64,000 nucleotides of DNA, taken from Micromonospora chokoriensis. Lineage in GTDB: Bacteria > Actinomycetota > Actinomycetes > Mycobacteriales > Micromonosporaceae. Below, in pieces: positions 16,156 to 25,785 of the stretch; positions within the stretch are counted from its first letter, which is position 1, and each line of letters begins with the position of its first letter. Made by a program: the position numbers and the translations under genes. Under the pieces are notes generated by a model. It had not been told where the DNA came from. It was given only the letters and a program-made list of their open reading frames with translations, and ran no database searches. The stretch lies in contig NZ_LT607409.1 in NCBI RefSeq assembly GCF_900091505.1, positions 3,410,001 to 3,474,000 on the forward strand, in the 5' to 3' direction.

Positions 16156-17559
16156 TCAGGCGTCCGGCAGTTGGCCGGTCGCGGCGAGGCGCTGGTACCA
16201 GTGGGCGCTGTCCTTCCAGGTGCGTACCTGGGTGTCGTAGTCGACCCGGATGATGCCGAAGCGGCGGTCGTAGCCGTAGCCCCACTCGAAGTTGTCCAGC
16301 AGCGACCAGACGAAGTAGCCGCGCACGTCGGCGCCCTGCGCCCGGGCGTCACCCACCGCACCGATGTGCCGGCGCAGGTAGTCGATCCGCCGGTCGTCGT
16401 GGATCCGGCCGTCGGCCGACACCTCGTCGTCGAACGCCGCGCCGTTCTCCGTGATCATCATCGGCTGGTTCGGGTATTCACGGTGCAGACGCAGCAGCAG
16501 CTCGGTCAGCGCCGGCGGGTCGATGTTCCACCCCATCGCCGTGTACGGGCCGGGCTGCGGCAGGAAGTCCACGTCGTCCGCCGCGACCCACGGCGTCGAG
16601 GTCGACGCCCCGTGCCCGTCGGCGTCGGAGCGGGCCGACACCCCGTCCCACGCCCGCACGAGGGTGCTGGAGTAGTAGTTGACCCCGAGCACGTCCAGCG
16701 GCACCGCGATCTGCTTCTCGTCACCGTCGTGGACGAACGACCAGTCGGTCACGGCCGCGGTGTCGGCCAGCAGGTCGGCCGGGTACGCCCCGTCGAGCAT
16801 CGGGCCGAGGAACGCCCGGTTGGCCAGCGCGTCGATCCGGCGTACCGCGTCCTGGTCGGCGGCGGAGTCGGACGCCCCCCGGATGACGTGCAGGTTCAGC
16901 GTCACCGACAGCTCGGCGGCCGGGGCCAGCTCCCGGACCACCCGCCCGGCCAGGCCGTGCGCGAGGTTCAGGTGGTGCACCGCGGCCAGCGCCGCCGCCG
17001 GCTCGGTGCGGCCGGGCGCGTGCACGCCGGAGGCGTAGCCAAGGTACGCCGAGCACCACGGCTCGTTGAGCGTCGTCCAGGTGTGCACCCGGTCGCCCAG
17101 CGCGCCGACGATGCCCGCGGCGTACTCCTGGAAGCGCAGCGCGGTCTCCCGCACCGCCCAGCCGCCGGCGTTCTCCAACTCCTGCGGCAGGTCCCAGTGG
17201 TACATGGTCGCCACCGGCCGGACGCCCCGCTCCAACAGCCCGTCGACCAGCCGCGAGTAGAAGTCGATGCCGGCCTGGTTGAACCGGCCCGAGCCGCCGG
17301 GCTGCACCCGTGGCCACGCGATGGAGAACCGGTACGCGTCGAGCCCGAGGTCGGCGATGTGCCCGAGGTCGTCGGCCCACCGGTGGTAGTGGTCGGCGGC
17401 CACGTCGCCGGTGTCGCCGTTCAGCGTCCGACCCGGTGTGTGGCTGTAGGTGTCCCAGATCGACGGCCCGCGCCCGTCCTCGTTGGCCGCGCCCTCGATC
17501 TGGTACGCCGCCGTCGCCGATCCCCAGACGAAGCTCTCCGGGAAGTGGTGTTGCGTCAT
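16156..17559 (-). CDS. GH1 family beta-glucosidase
   Basis: This 467-residue glycoside hydrolase family 1 enzyme shows the N-terminal signature [15 protein letters not shown], the acid/base Glu in TLNEPW (near 166) and the nucleophile Glu in ITENGAA (near 369). It lacks a signal peptide, so it acts on imported beta-glucosides. Its ATG overlaps the stop codon of the alpha-xylosidase gene (ATGA), placing it last in the LacI-controlled operon. With that enzyme it could dismantle xylosylated cello-oligosaccharides from xyloglucan. It is also the parent-like copy of the remnant at 14249-14323. Confidence 0.92.
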   Translation of the reverse strand: MTQHHFPESFVWGSATAAYQIEGAANEDGRGPSIWDTYSHTPGRTLNGDTGDVAADHYHRWADDLGHIADLGLDAYRFSIAWPRVQPGGSGRFNQAGIDFYSRLVDGLLERGVRPVATMYHWDLPQELENAGGWAVRETALRFQEYAAGIVGALGDRVHTWTTLNEPWCSAYLGYASGVHAPGRTEPAAALAAVHHLNLAHGLAGRVVRELAPAAELSVTLNLHVIRGASDSAADQDAVRRIDALANRAFLGPMLDGAYPADLLADTAAVTDWSFVHDGDEKQIAVPLDVLGVNYYSSTLVRAWDGVSARSDADGHGASTSTPWVAADDVDFLPQPGPYTAMGWNIDPPALTELLLRLHREYPNQPMMITENGAAFDDEVSADGRIHDDRRIDYLRRHIGAVGDARAQGADVRGYFVWSLLDNFEWGYGYDRRFGIIRVDYDTQVRTWKDSAHWYQRLAATGQLPDA

Positions 17560-19787
17560 CGTTCAGTCCCCTGGATCTCGCAGATGTAGCCCGTCGAGGT
17601 ACCGGCGACCAGTGCGGCACCGGCCGTCCCGTCCTCGTAGCGCACGTCGAACTCGGCGCCCGGCCCGTGCCCGGGTGACGGTACCCGTACCCGGGTCCGT
17701 TGCCCCTCGGCCGGTGCGTACAGCCGTAGCCGCACATCGTCCGCCCACTCGTAGTCCGGGCGGTCATCGCGTGCGCCGAACGGGATGACCGCGCCGGGGC
17801 GGGCCAGCACCGGAAGGCTGTCGAACGCGTGCTTCTCGGTGACCCAGGCGGGGCCGGTGACCTGCGCCCCGCTGACCAGGTGCGTCCAGGTGCCGGCGGG
17901 CACGTAGTAGGTGACGTCGCCGTCGGCGCTGAGCACCGGGGCGACCAGCACGTCGGGGCCGAGCATGTACTGCCGGTCCAGGTACGCGGTGGCCGGGTCG
18001 TCCGGGAACTCCACGACCATCGGCCGCATCATCGGCGTACCGTCGCGGTGCGCCTCCTCGGCGGCGGCCGCGAGGTACGGCATCAGGCGGAGCTTGAGCT
18101 GGGTGAAGTGCCGCAGGACGTCGACGGCCTCGTCGTCGAACGCCCACGGCACCCGGTAGGACCCGGAGCCGTGCAGCCGGGAGTGCGAGGAGAGCAACCC
18201 GAAGGCGACCCACCGCTTGAACACCACCGGATCGGGGGTGCCCTCGAAGCCGCCGATGTCGTGGCTCCAGTAACCGAAGCCGGACGACGCCAGGGACAGC
18301 CCGCCGCGCAGCGACTCGGCCATCGCGGCGAACGTCGCCTCGCAGTCACCGCCCCAGTGCACCGGGAACTGCTGCCCACCGGTGGTGGCCGAGCGGGCGA
18401 ACAGCACCGCCTCGCCCGTGCCGCGCTCCGCCTCCAGCAGCTCGAAGACCGCCTTGTTGTAGAGGTAGGAGTAGTAGTTGTGCATGCGCTGCGGGTCCGA
18501 ACCGTCGTGCCACACCACATCGGTGGGGATGCGCTCGCCGAAGTCGGTCTTGAAGCAGTCCACGCCCATGTCGAGCAGCACCCTGAGCTTGCCGGTGAAC
18601 CAGCGGACCGCGTCCGGGTTGGTGAAGTCGACGAGCGCCATGCCGGCCTGCCACTTGTCCCACTGCCAGATCGAACCGTCGGGCCTGCGCACCAGGTAGC
18701 CGGCCTGCCGGCCCTCCTCGAAGAGGTACGAGCGCTGCGCGATGTACGGGTTGATCCACACGCACACCTTCAGGTCGCGCTCGCGTAGCCGGCGCAGCAT
18801 CCCCTCCGGGTCCGGGAACGTCGCCGGGTCCCAGACGAAGTCAACCCAGTGGAACTGGCGCATCCAGAAGCAGTCGAAGTGGAACACCGACAGCGGCAGC
18901 CCGCGTTCGGCCATGCCGTCGACGAACTCGGTGACTGTCTTCTCGTCGTACGAGGTGGTGAAGGAGGTGGACAGCCACAACCCGTACGACCAGGCGGGGA
19001 TGCGGGCCGGGCGGCCGGTGAGCGCCGTGTAGCGACGCAGCACGTCCTTCGGGGTGGGCCCGTCGATCACGTAGTAGGTGAGCGACTGGCCCTCGACGCT
19101 GAACTGGGTCTGGGTGACGATCTCGGAGCCGACCTCGAACGACACGTGCTCCGGATGGTCCACGAACACCCCGTAGCCGGCGCTGCTGAGGTAGAACGGC
19201 ACGTTCTTGTACGCCTGCTCGCTGGCGGTGCCGCCGTCGGCGTTCCAGATGTCGACGGTCTGCCCGTTCTTCACGAACGGGCCGAAGCGCTCGCCCAACC
19301 CGTACACCGTCTCGCCGACACCCAGCGCGAGCCGCTCGTGCACGTGCTGCCGGCCCTCGGCGTCGGTGACGAGGCCGATGCTGCGTTCGGTGGAGGCGGT
19401 GAGCAGCCGGTCGCCGTGCCGGAAGTCGACGCGCCACCCGTCGACGAGCGCGACCCGCGCGGTCAGCTCACCGGTGGTCAGCGTCGCGCTGAGCCCGCTG
19501 ACGTCGACGGCGACGGGATGCGTGTCGTCGGTGCTCAGCCCGAAGTGCGGTTCGCGGGGCAGCCCGCCGCTGTGGTGGGCGATCGTCACCCCGACGACGC
19601 CCGGGGCGGGGGAGAAGAACCGGGCGGTGACCAGGGGCCGGTTGAGGGTGTCGCCGCGTCCGGTGATCCGACCGGTCGGTGCGAAGACGGTGAACCCGCG
19701 CTGGTCCGGCTCGACCGACTCCACGGTGCCGGGGCGCAGGACACTGACACCGGGGCGCAGTTGCCAGTACCCGTCGGTGAACTTCAC
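17556..19787 (-). CDS. yicI: GH31 alpha-xylosidase
   Basis: This 743-residue GH31 enzyme is close in length to E. coli YicI. The catalytic nucleophile sits in [10 protein letters not shown], the YicI-type motif that marks alpha-xylosidases rather than alpha-glucosidases. The acid/base Asp is in HWGGDCEA. There is no signal peptide, so it is cytoplasmic. The GTG start at 19787 overlaps the stop codon of the preceding permease gene (GTGA), with CAGGAG in front; the open frame upstream to 20300 is shadow. It releases alpha-1,6-linked xylose, for example from isoprimeverose. Importer and beta-glucosidase neighbours suggest xyloglucan oligosaccharides. Confidence 0.9.
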   Translation of the reverse strand: MKFTDGYWQLRPGVSVLRPGTVESVEPDQRGFTVFAPTGRITGRGDTLNRPLVTARFFSPAPGVVGVTIAHHSGGLPREPHFGLSTDDTHPVAVDVSGLSATLTTGELTARVALVDGWRVDFRHGDRLLTASTERSIGLVTDAEGRQHVHERLALGVGETVYGLGERFGPFVKNGQTVDIWNADGGTASEQAYKNVPFYLSSAGYGVFVDHPEHVSFEVGSEIVTQTQFSVEGQSLTYYVIDGPTPKDVLRRYTALTGRPARIPAWSYGLWLSTSFTTSYDEKTVTEFVDGMAERGLPLSVFHFDCFWMRQFHWVDFVWDPATFPDPEGMLRRLRERDLKVCVWINPYIAQRSYLFEEGRQAGYLVRRPDGSIWQWDKWQAGMALVDFTNPDAVRWFTGKLRVLLDMGVDCFKTDFGERIPTDVVWHDGSDPQRMHNYYSYLYNKAVFELLEAERGTGEAVLFARSATTGGQQFPVHWGGDCEATFAAMAESLRGGLSLASSGFGYWSHDIGGFEGTPDPVVFKRWVAFGLLSSHSRLHGSGSYRVPWAFDDEAVDVLRHFTQLKLRLMPYLAAAAEEAHRDGTPMMRPMVVEFPDDPATAYLDRQYMLGPDVLVAPVLSADGDVTYYVPAGTWTHLVSGAQVTGPAWVTEKHAFDSLPVLARPGAVIPFGARDDRPDYEWADDVRLRLYAPAEGQRTRVRVPSPGHGPGAEFDVRYEDGTAGAALVAGTSTGYICEIQGTER

Positions 19788-20662
19788 TTCTCGGCTCCTG
19801 CCGTGATGCCGCGCGCCAGGGTGCGCTGGAAGATGAGGAAGAAGACGACGGCCGGCACCAGGCTGATCAGCGAGCCGGCATTGGTGGTCGGAGCGTCCAT
19901 CAGCCGGTCGCCCTGCAACGACGCGAGCGCGACCGGGATGGTCTGCGTCTGGTTGTCGATGAGCATGACCAGCGGAATGAGGAACTCGTTCCAGGTCCAG
20001 ATGAAGAAGAAGATGAGCAGCACCGCGAGGGTGGGCCGCAGGTTGGGGAAGACCACCCGCCACAGCACCGTCCACGTGCCGGCGCCGTCCAGCGCGGCGG
20101 CTTCGAGCAGCGAGCGCGGGAACGTGCCCAGCACCGAGGCCAGCAGGTAGGTGCCGAACGCGCTCTGGATCACGGTGAAGATGATGATCACCGCGAGTCG
20201 GGTGTTGTAGAGCCCGACCTCCTTGGCCACGTAGTACAGCGGGTAGATCAGCGCCTCCTGCGGCAGCATGTTGGCCAGCAGGAAGAGACCGACGATCCAC
20301 AGCCGGCCACGGACCCGACCGACACCCAGGGCGTACGCGTTGAGCAGCGACACGGCGACGCCGAGCACCGCCACGGAGCCGGCGATGAGCGCCGAGTTCC
20401 AGAGCTTGAGCGGGAAGTCGACAGCGTTCCAGTACGTCCGCAGACCCTTGGTGTAGAACTCCGTCGGCCAGCTCAGCGGCCCGCCGGACGAGTAGTCACC
20501 GGGCGACTTGAACGCGTTGAGCAGCATGAACGCGAACGGCACCAACATGACGAGCGCGCCGAGCGTGACCAGGGTGAGCACCACCCAGCGGCCGACGCCC
20601 CGGTGGTGGCGGTCGCGTACGGGCCGGCGGACCGGCGCGGAGGTTCCAGTGATCAAGGCCAT
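19784..20662 (-). CDS. Carbohydrate ABC transporter permease (MalG-type)
   Basis: This 292-residue permease has six predicted membrane spans, starting after a basic N-terminal tail. The EAA loop reads LEAAALDGAGTWTVLWRVVFP (near residue 185). It is coupled to the alpha-xylosidase gene by a 4-base overlap and follows the MalF-type permease gene with one base between stop and start. It forms the channel of the LacI-controlled importer. Confidence 0.9.
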   Translation of the reverse strand: MALITGTSAPVRRPVRDRHHRGVGRWVVLTLVTLGALVMLVPFAFMLLNAFKSPGDYSSGGPLSWPTEFYTKGLRTYWNAVDFPLKLWNSALIAGSVAVLGVAVSLLNAYALGVGRVRGRLWIVGLFLLANMLPQEALIYPLYYVAKEVGLYNTRLAVIIIFTVIQSAFGTYLLASVLGTFPRSLLEAAALDGAGTWTVLWRVVFPNLRPTLAVLLIFFFIWTWNEFLIPLVMLIDNQTQTIPVALASLQGDRLMDAPTTNAGSLISLVPAVVFFLIFQRTLARGITAGAEK

Positions 20663-20663
20663 C

Positions 20664-21632
20664 TCAGAACCCCCGGTCCCGGCGCTCGCTGCGAGCCTGC
20701 GTCCAGATGAAGACCACGGCCACCACGATGATGATCAGTGTCAGCACCGTGGAGATCGCCGAGCCGTAGCCGACCTGGAGCTTCTTGAAGTACGTGTAGT
20801 ACGCGAAGTAGGACGGCACGTTCGTGGCGTTCTCCGGGCCGCCCCGGGTCAGGGCGAAGATCGGCCCGAACACCTTCAGCGCGGCGATGGTGCAGGTCAG
20901 CGCCACCACGAAGGTTTCCGGCCGGATCTGCGGGAGGGTGATCGCCCGGAACCGGTGCAGCCAGTTCGCGCCGTCGACCTCGGCCGCCTCGTACAACTCG
21001 GGGTCGACCCGTTGCAGCGCCGCCATGAAGACGACCACCGGATAGCCGATCTGCACCCAGATCATCACCGCCATCACGGCGGGCAGCGCGGTGTCGGGGT
21101 CACCCAGCCAGTCGTGGCGTAACGCGCCGAGACCCACCGCGTCGAGCAGGCTGTTGAACGCGCCGTCCGGGCGGAGGATCCAACCCCAGACGATGCCGGC
21201 CACCACGACGGGCAGCACCTGCGGCAGGTAGAACGCGGCCCGCAGCGCGGCGGCGGTGCGGGGCCTGAACCGCCGGCCGATGACGTCGAAGAGCACCGCC
21301 GCGAGCAGCAGCCCCAGCGCGGTGGGCACCATTACCATCGCCACGATCATCGCGACGGTGTTGCGGAACGACGCCCAGAACACGTCGTCCTGGAGCAGTT
21401 GCCGGTAGTTGTCCAGGCCGACCCATCGGGGGTCGCCGACGCCGGACCACTTGGTCAACGACAGGTAGCCAGTGCCGACCAGTGGTGCGCCGATGACCAG
21501 GACGAAGAGCGTCGCCCCGGGGAGCAGGTAGAGCCAGTACGCCGCGTCGCGTCCGCGTCGTCGGCGGCTGGGCGCGGGCGGGGTGGGCGTCGCGGCCGGT
21601 GGTGCGGCGGCGACGGTCTCGGAGACTGCCAT
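20664..21632 (-). CDS. Carbohydrate ABC transporter permease (MalF-type)
   Basis: This 322-residue permease has a Pro/Ala-rich N-terminus and six membrane spans. The EAA loop reads YEAAEVDGANWLHRFRAITLP (near 227). The ATG at 21632 (protein start MAVSETVAAAP) follows GGAAGGAT; the open frame runs on upstream to 21728 without family similarity. It pairs with the MalG-type permease encoded directly downstream. No ATPase gene is in this operon. Confidence 0.9.
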   Translation of the reverse strand: MAVSETVAAAPPAATPTPPAPSRRRRGRDAAYWLYLLPGATLFVLVIGAPLVGTGYLSLTKWSGVGDPRWVGLDNYRQLLQDDVFWASFRNTVAMIVAMVMVPTALGLLLAAVLFDVIGRRFRPRTAAALRAAFYLPQVLPVVVAGIVWGWILRPDGAFNSLLDAVGLGALRHDWLGDPDTALPAVMAVMIWVQIGYPVVVFMAALQRVDPELYEAAEVDGANWLHRFRAITLPQIRPETFVVALTCTIAALKVFGPIFALTRGGPENATNVPSYFAYYTYFKKLQVGYGSAISTVLTLIIIVVAVVFIWTQARSERRDRGF

Positions 21633-21699
21633 GGAAGATCCTTCCCGGCGGAGCGGGCGGGCGCGTCGGTGGTGCCGATCGCGCCCGCCGCTCGCCGTG

Positions 21700-23004
21700 T
21701 CACTTGCCGGTGATCTCCTTGACGCCATCGGCGTACGGCTTGGCGATCGTGTCGAGAACCTGGTCGGGCGACTTGGAGCCGTTGATCAGGCCCTGGAAGC
21801 CGGAGACCAGCACGTCGTAGTAGCCGGGGACCGGCCAGTCCGGGTAGAAGGCGAGCCCGTCGGACTTGCTGACCGTGTTGAAGTCCTCGATCAGCTTGCG
21901 GTCCTTGGGGTCGGTGATCTTCGAGGCGTCAGCGGCGACCGGCACACCACCGTTGTTGCCGATCAGGTCCTGGATCTCCGGGCGCAGGGTGATGTCGATG
22001 AAGTCGTACGCCAGGCTCTTGGCCTTGCTGTTCTCCGGGACGACCCAGAGGTTGCCGGAGGAGCCGGCGTTCAGGGTGTTGCCGGGGAAGAGGAAGGTGT
22101 CCCAGTTGGCCTTCATCTCGGTCTTGAAGCGGCCGTACCACCAGCTGCCCGAGACGATCATCGGAACCTTGCCGGCGATGAAGGCGGTGCCCATGTCCTC
22201 GGCCTTGAGGCTGGCCGAGTCCTTGGCGACGTAGCCCTTCTTCACCCACTCGGCGAAGGTCTCCGCGCCGTACTTGAGCGGGTCGGCAGTGAAGTCGACA
22301 GGGTTCTTGTAGAGCTGGTAGTTGTCCACGAACTGCCGGTCGCCCTTGGCGAGGGCGAGCTGGTAGAAGAGCTGCCCGGCCGGGTATTCGGCACCGGCCA
22401 TGCCCAGCGGGGTGACGCCCTTGCCGACGAACGTGTCCATCGCGGCGGTCATCTCGGCCATGCTGGTCGGCACCGCGACGCCGTTGGCCTGGAACATGTC
22501 CTTGTTGTAGTAGACGGTGACGTACTCGCCGTAGTTCGGCACACCGAACCACTTGCCCGACCCCATCACGCCCTTGTCGCTGTAGCGGGCGGTGGTCTGG
22601 AGGCTGGGGCTGAGCTTGCCGGCCCAGCCGCGCTTGTCGGCCTCCGCGCTCAGGTCGGTGAGCAGCCCCTGCGAGGAGAGCAGACCGGCCGTCGCGTTGC
22701 CCTTGTTGTACTCCATGATGTCCGGGCCCTCGGACGAGTTGATGATCATGCCCGCGTTCTGCTGGATCTGCTCGAACGCCTTGCGCTCGAAGCGCACCTC
22801 GACGCCCGGGTGTTCGGACTTGAACAACTCGATCGCCCGGTCCCAGCCGACCCCCATCGCGCTGTTCTCGCTCTCGTAGTGCCAGAGCTTGAGGACCTTG
22901 GCGTCGCTGTCGTCCGCGTTGTCACCACCACCGCACGCGGCAACGGTGGTCGTCGCGGTCGCCGCCAGGGCGAGCGCGGCGACGAGCCGGTGGAATCGCT
23001 GCAT
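21700..23004 (-). CDS. Sugar ABC transporter substrate-binding lipoprotein
   Basis: This 434-residue family-1 extracellular solute-binding protein has a Sec signal and a lipobox ending VAAC near residue 23. Aromatic residues suited to sugar stacking are spread through the mature part. Two ATG codons lie at 23010 and 23004. GAGGAGG directly abuts the first, which is too close, and is 6 bases from the second, so 23004 is chosen. Neighbouring GH31 and GH1 enzymes suggest a xyloglucan- or cellobiose-derived oligosaccharide ligand. It lies 76 bases after the LacI gene, perhaps in the same transcript. Confidence 0.88.
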   Translation of the reverse strand: MQRFHRLVAALALAATATTTVAACGGGDNADDSDAKVLKLWHYESENSAMGVGWDRAIELFKSEHPGVEVRFERKAFEQIQQNAGMIINSSEGPDIMEYNKGNATAGLLSSQGLLTDLSAEADKRGWAGKLSPSLQTTARYSDKGVMGSGKWFGVPNYGEYVTVYYNKDMFQANGVAVPTSMAEMTAAMDTFVGKGVTPLGMAGAEYPAGQLFYQLALAKGDRQFVDNYQLYKNPVDFTADPLKYGAETFAEWVKKGYVAKDSASLKAEDMGTAFIAGKVPMIVSGSWWYGRFKTEMKANWDTFLFPGNTLNAGSSGNLWVVPENSKAKSLAYDFIDITLRPEIQDLIGNNGGVPVAADASKITDPKDRKLIEDFNTVSKSDGLAFYPDWPVPGYYDVLVSGFQGLINGSKSPDQVLDTIAKPYADGVKEITGK

Positions 23005-23080
23005 TAGCATCCTCCTCGTTGAGTATCTAGCCGGTACTTCACGAGGCCCGTCGTCGCGTTGCAGCGCGGCGGCGGGCCGT

Positions 23081-24148
23081 TTACTGATCAGCCCCCACGG
23101 GTCGGCGGCTTCGTGGCGGGGCGGTGGACCCCCGGACCTCCAACGCGCACGGCAGCAGTTGCTGGTGGCGCTCGACGGCAGGGCCGTCCAGATGACGCTC
23201 GACGGCAGGGCCGTCCAGATGGCGTACTAGCGCCTCGATCGCGATCCGACCGAGCGCCGACCCCGGTGACGTCATCGCGGTCAGCGCCGGGGTGGCCAGT
23301 TCGGCGACCTGCGGCGAGGTGACCATCGAGACGACCGAGACATCGCCGGGCACCGACAGGCCACGGCCGGTCAGCTCACCGAGGATGCCGAAGATCGCGG
23401 TCTCGTTCATGGCCAGCACCGCGGTCAGCTCCGGCGCCCGCGCGAACGCGGCCGCCAGCGCGGCCCGCCCGCCCGCCGCGCTGTCCTCGGCCGCGATCAT
23501 CACCGGGTCGAGGCCGTGCCCGGTCATCGCCGCGACAAAGGCATCCCGGGTACGCAACGCGGGCCCGTAACCACTGGCCAGCGTGGCCGCCGAGTGGTTG
23601 ACGTAGACGATCCGCCGGTGCCCCAGGCCGACCAGGTGCGCGACCGCCTCCCGCACCGTCTGGTCGAAGTCGATGTCGACGTAGGAGAGGGTGCTGGTGT
23701 CGGCGGTACGGCCGATCAACACCAGCGGAACCCCGGTCTCCTGAAGCACGGTGACCCGCTCGTCGGCCAGCTGGACCTCCATCAGCACGACACCGTCGAG
23801 CATCCGCTGACTGGCCAGCCGGCGCAGGTCGTCGAGGTCGCCGCCGCCGACCGGCGAGAGCACCAGGTGGTAGCCGGCCGAGCTGGCCGCCGCGGCCGCA
23901 CCGGTGACGAACGCCGTCTCGGTGGCGCCGAGCCCACGCTCGTCCATCGGCATCAGCAGGCCGAGGATCCGGCTACGACGGCTGGCCAGGCCGCGGGCCA
24001 TCGCGTTGGGCTGGTAGTCGAGCTCGGCCATCGCGGCGAGCACCTTGTCGCGGGTGGCCTGCGAGATCGGCCGGGTGCCGGTGAGCACGTACGAGACGGT
24101 GCTGACCGAGACCTGCGCGAGGCGGGCGACGTCGTGCATGGTGGCCAC
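23081..24148 (-). CDS. LacI family transcriptional regulator
   Basis: This 355-residue repressor has an N-terminal LacI helix-turn-helix (MHDVARLAQVSVSTVSYVL) and a periplasmic-binding-protein-like effector domain from about residue 65. The GTG at 24148 is chosen because AAGGAGGT lies 6 bases before it. It heads the minus-strand operon of importer, alpha-xylosidase and beta-glucosidase, and is the likely repressor. Palindromic sites lie upstream at 24194-24209 and 24264-24281. Near the C-terminus a 9-residue unit (RHLDGPAVE) is tandemly duplicated by a 27-bp repeat. Confidence 0.9.
   Translation of the reverse strand: MATMHDVARLAQVSVSTVSYVLTGTRPISQATRDKVLAAMAELDYQPNAMARGLASRRSRILGLLMPMDERGLGATETAFVTGAAAAASSAGYHLVLSPVGGGDLDDLRRLASQRMLDGVVLMEVQLADERVTVLQETGVPLVLIGRTADTSTLSYVDIDFDQTVREAVAHLVGLGHRRIVYVNHSAATLASGYGPALRTRDAFVAAMTGHGLDPVMIAAEDSAAGGRAALAAAFARAPELTAVLAMNETAIFGILGELTGRGLSVPGDVSVVSMVTSPQVAELATPALTAMTSPGSALGRIAIEALVRHLDGPAVERHLDGPAVERHQQLLPCALEVRGSTAPPRSRRPVGADQ
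23169..23221. repeat. Tandem 27-bp repeat inside the LacI gene
   Basis: Two 26-base identical stretches (23169-23194 and 23196-23221) repeat with a period of 27 bases. This keeps the frame and duplicates RHLDGPAVE near the C-terminus of the LacI regulator. It is a candidate slippage site. Confidence 0.85.
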
Positions 24149-24193
24149 CCGTGCACCTCCTTCGGCCAGGCCCGGGATCGCTCCCACCGCCGC

Positions 24194-24209
24194 GTCGAAG
24201 CGTTTCGAC
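24194..24209. promoter_or_regulatory. LacI-type operator
   Basis: GTCGAAGCGTTTCGAC has perfect 6-bp outer arms (GTCGAA/TTCGAC) around a central CpG, the classic LacI-family operator shape. It lies 46 bases upstream of the LacI start codon, so autoregulation of the whole operon is likely. A further half-site, GGTTCGAC, ends at 24222. Confidence 0.6.
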
Positions 24210-24263
24210 TAAGCGGTTCGACAGGACGCTAGGCCACCCGTTACGAGGGCGTCAATAGAAGAT

Positions 24264-24281
24264 GTCGAAAAGCTTTCGGAC
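24264..24281. promoter_or_regulatory. Second candidate LacI-family operator
   Basis: GTCGAAAAGCTTTCGGAC contains the perfect 8-bp palindrome AAAGCTTT with imperfect TCGA-like flanks. It lies 70 bases from the first operator, a spacing that could allow looping. Between this site and the palindrome at 24416 (24282-24415) no gene is seen. Confidence 0.4.
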
Positions 24282-24415
24282 CGTCAAGGACGCCCGCGCC
24301 GCTCCCGCGTGCCTCACGCGCCGGGGGCGCTGAGCTGGCGTCCGCCACGCGCGCCACGCAGACGCGTTTCGCGCATTCCACGCATTTCACCCCGGCCCGA
24401 CCCCGGTGCAAGTCC

Positions 24416-24492
24416 AAGATCGTGCTCGATCCTTGATGTAGTGGCCTCCATGACGACCTGAGGGGACTACATCCAGGATTGAGCACGATCTT
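24416..24492. repeat. Long-armed palindrome A (GATC-tipped intergenic element)
   Basis: Arms of about 27 bases match at 25 positions: 24416-24442 against the reverse complement of 24466-24492. GATC lies at bases 3-6 of each arm, and the middle is an unpaired loop. The arm sequence (GATCGTGCTCGATCC, then GTAGT) is shared with palindrome B at 35666-35748. It lies 3' of the decayed amidohydrolase gene. Confidence 0.8.
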
Positions 24493-24563
24493 CGCGGCGG
24501 GGCACGGCGGAGGAGGCGCCGGGCGGGTGCCGGGCAGTGGTGGCGCGGGTTGCGCGGCGGGAG

Positions 24564-24876
24564 TCAGGTCAGGTCGAAGAGGGTGGCGGCGTTGCCCCAG
24601 CAGACCGCGCGCAGCCTACGCCAACGCGCTGAAGGCCCGGACCCCGAGGCGGTGCAGGTGCGCGACCCGCTCGGCGTCGCTCCACCGGTAGCGGATCGGC
24701 CGCTCGGTGCCGACCAGCGGTCCGGCGGCGTCGAAGTACTCCCAGATGCGGCGCAGCAGGCGCGGCGGCAGGAAGTGCACGTGCACGTCGGCGAGACCGG
24801 GCAGGCCGAGCGCGCGCCAGAACTCCGGCACGCGTGCGTCCTCGGTCGGTGGCAGCTTCGCTGCCGGGTCGGTCAT
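24564..24876 (-). pseudogene. Amidohydrolase gene remnant (internal deletion and frameshift)
   Basis: The first ~86 codons from the ATG at 24876 encode an amidohydrolase-2 N-terminus with the zinc-binding motif ADVHVHF and an RAFSALA strand. This runs into a TAG at 24616-24618. In another frame the next bases encode a typical family C-terminus (LRAVCWGNAATLFDLT) ending at 24564. Most of the barrel, including the other metal ligands, is missing. The ATG overlaps the stop codon of the membrane hydrolase gene (ATGA), so it was the second gene of that operon before decay. Confidence 0.75.
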
Positions 24877-25682
24877 ATCTCGATGTCGAACCGGCTCAGC
24901 ACCGACGGCGCGACCAGGCCGAGGGTCGCGAGCGCCGAGATGACGGTCAGGGCGATGCGCATCCCGACGACCTCGGCCTTGCTGCCGACCCGCAGGGCGA
25001 TCTTGTTCGGCAGCCCGATCATCATCCACATGCGCCGCTTGATCGGGATCGGCCAGAGGATCGGCACCCCGGCCCGGGTGATCATGTCGCCGAGGATGTG
25101 CACGAAGCAGCCGACCCCCAGCGCCGTGCCGATCAGCGGATATCCGCGACCACCGGGGAGGTTGGCGAAGGTGAACCAGGCCGCTCCGGCGGAGGCGAGG
25201 GTGATGATGACCCAGCCGGCGCGCTCCGCCCACTCGTCGAACAGCCCGCGCAGCGCGAGGCCGAACATGAAGAACAGGATGGTGATGACGGCCCACTTGC
25301 CGTACGCGGCGCAGAGCGCTGTGGTGCCCCAGCCGACCAGAAGGGTGAACGGCAACGTGTGGGTCAGTGTGCGGTGCCCGTTGTTGCGGCGGGGGTCCTT
25401 GCTGAGTTTCGTGGCGTAGTAGACCCCGAGCGAGATCTTCTCCATCACCTCGGCGGCGAAGAGCGAGAAGACCCCGAAGGTGCGGGCCACGGTGGCCCCA
25501 CCCTGGTTCTTGGTCACCTTGCCCGACATGTCGAGGTCCGGAAAGAGTGCGCCACCGGCGCACACCGCAGTGCCCACCGCCAACGCGAGCGGCGACTGGT
25601 GGTAGTCGGCGAACTGCTGCAACGCCCAGGACCCGGCCAACCACACCGCCGCGCCGGACAGCGCGTGCTGCGGACCCATCAT
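24873..25682 (-). CDS. Membrane-bound metal-dependent hydrolase, YdjM/DUF457 family
   Basis: This protein of about 269 residues belongs to the YdjM-type integral membrane hydrolases. Conserved polar motifs are GPQHALSGA near the start, GALFPDLDMSGKVTK (near 44) and HRTLTHTLP (near 104), typical His/Asp metal-ligand sites. Four to six membrane spans follow. Two ATG codons (25682, 25679) are possible, with GGGGAGGG about 11 bases upstream. The biochemical role of the family is unclear. It was followed in the operon by an amidohydrolase, now a remnant. Confidence 0.85.
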   Translation of the reverse strand: MMGPQHALSGAAVWLAGSWALQQFADYHQSPLALAVGTAVCAGGALFPDLDMSGKVTKNQGGATVARTFGVFSLFAAEVMEKISLGVYYATKLSKDPRRNNGHRTLTHTLPFTLLVGWGTTALCAAYGKWAVITILFFMFGLALRGLFDEWAERAGWVIITLASAGAAWFTFANLPGGRGYPLIGTALGVGCFVHILGDMITRAGVPILWPIPIKRRMWMMIGLPNKIALRVGSKAEVVGMRIALTVISALATLGLVAPSVLSRFDIEI

Positions 25683-25785
25683 CTCGGCTCACCCTCCCCA
25701 GGGATCTTGAGCGCCCAAAACTACGCCACTGTAGTCAGCGTGGGTGTCGCAGGGGCATCACCCGGACAGTCCACATCGGACGCCG

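Noticed and set aside
23169..23221. Short tandem repeats as part of a CRISPR array
   Set aside because: There are only two units without spacers, in frame inside the LacI gene. No CRISPR-like repeat-spacer pattern or cas gene was seen anywhere.
24873..25692. The longer minus-strand frame starting at 25692 as one amidohydrolase fusion
   Set aside because: Its upstream two thirds is a shadow of the YdjM-type membrane hydrolase gene in another frame. Only the part after the ATG at 24876 shows amidohydrolase motifs.
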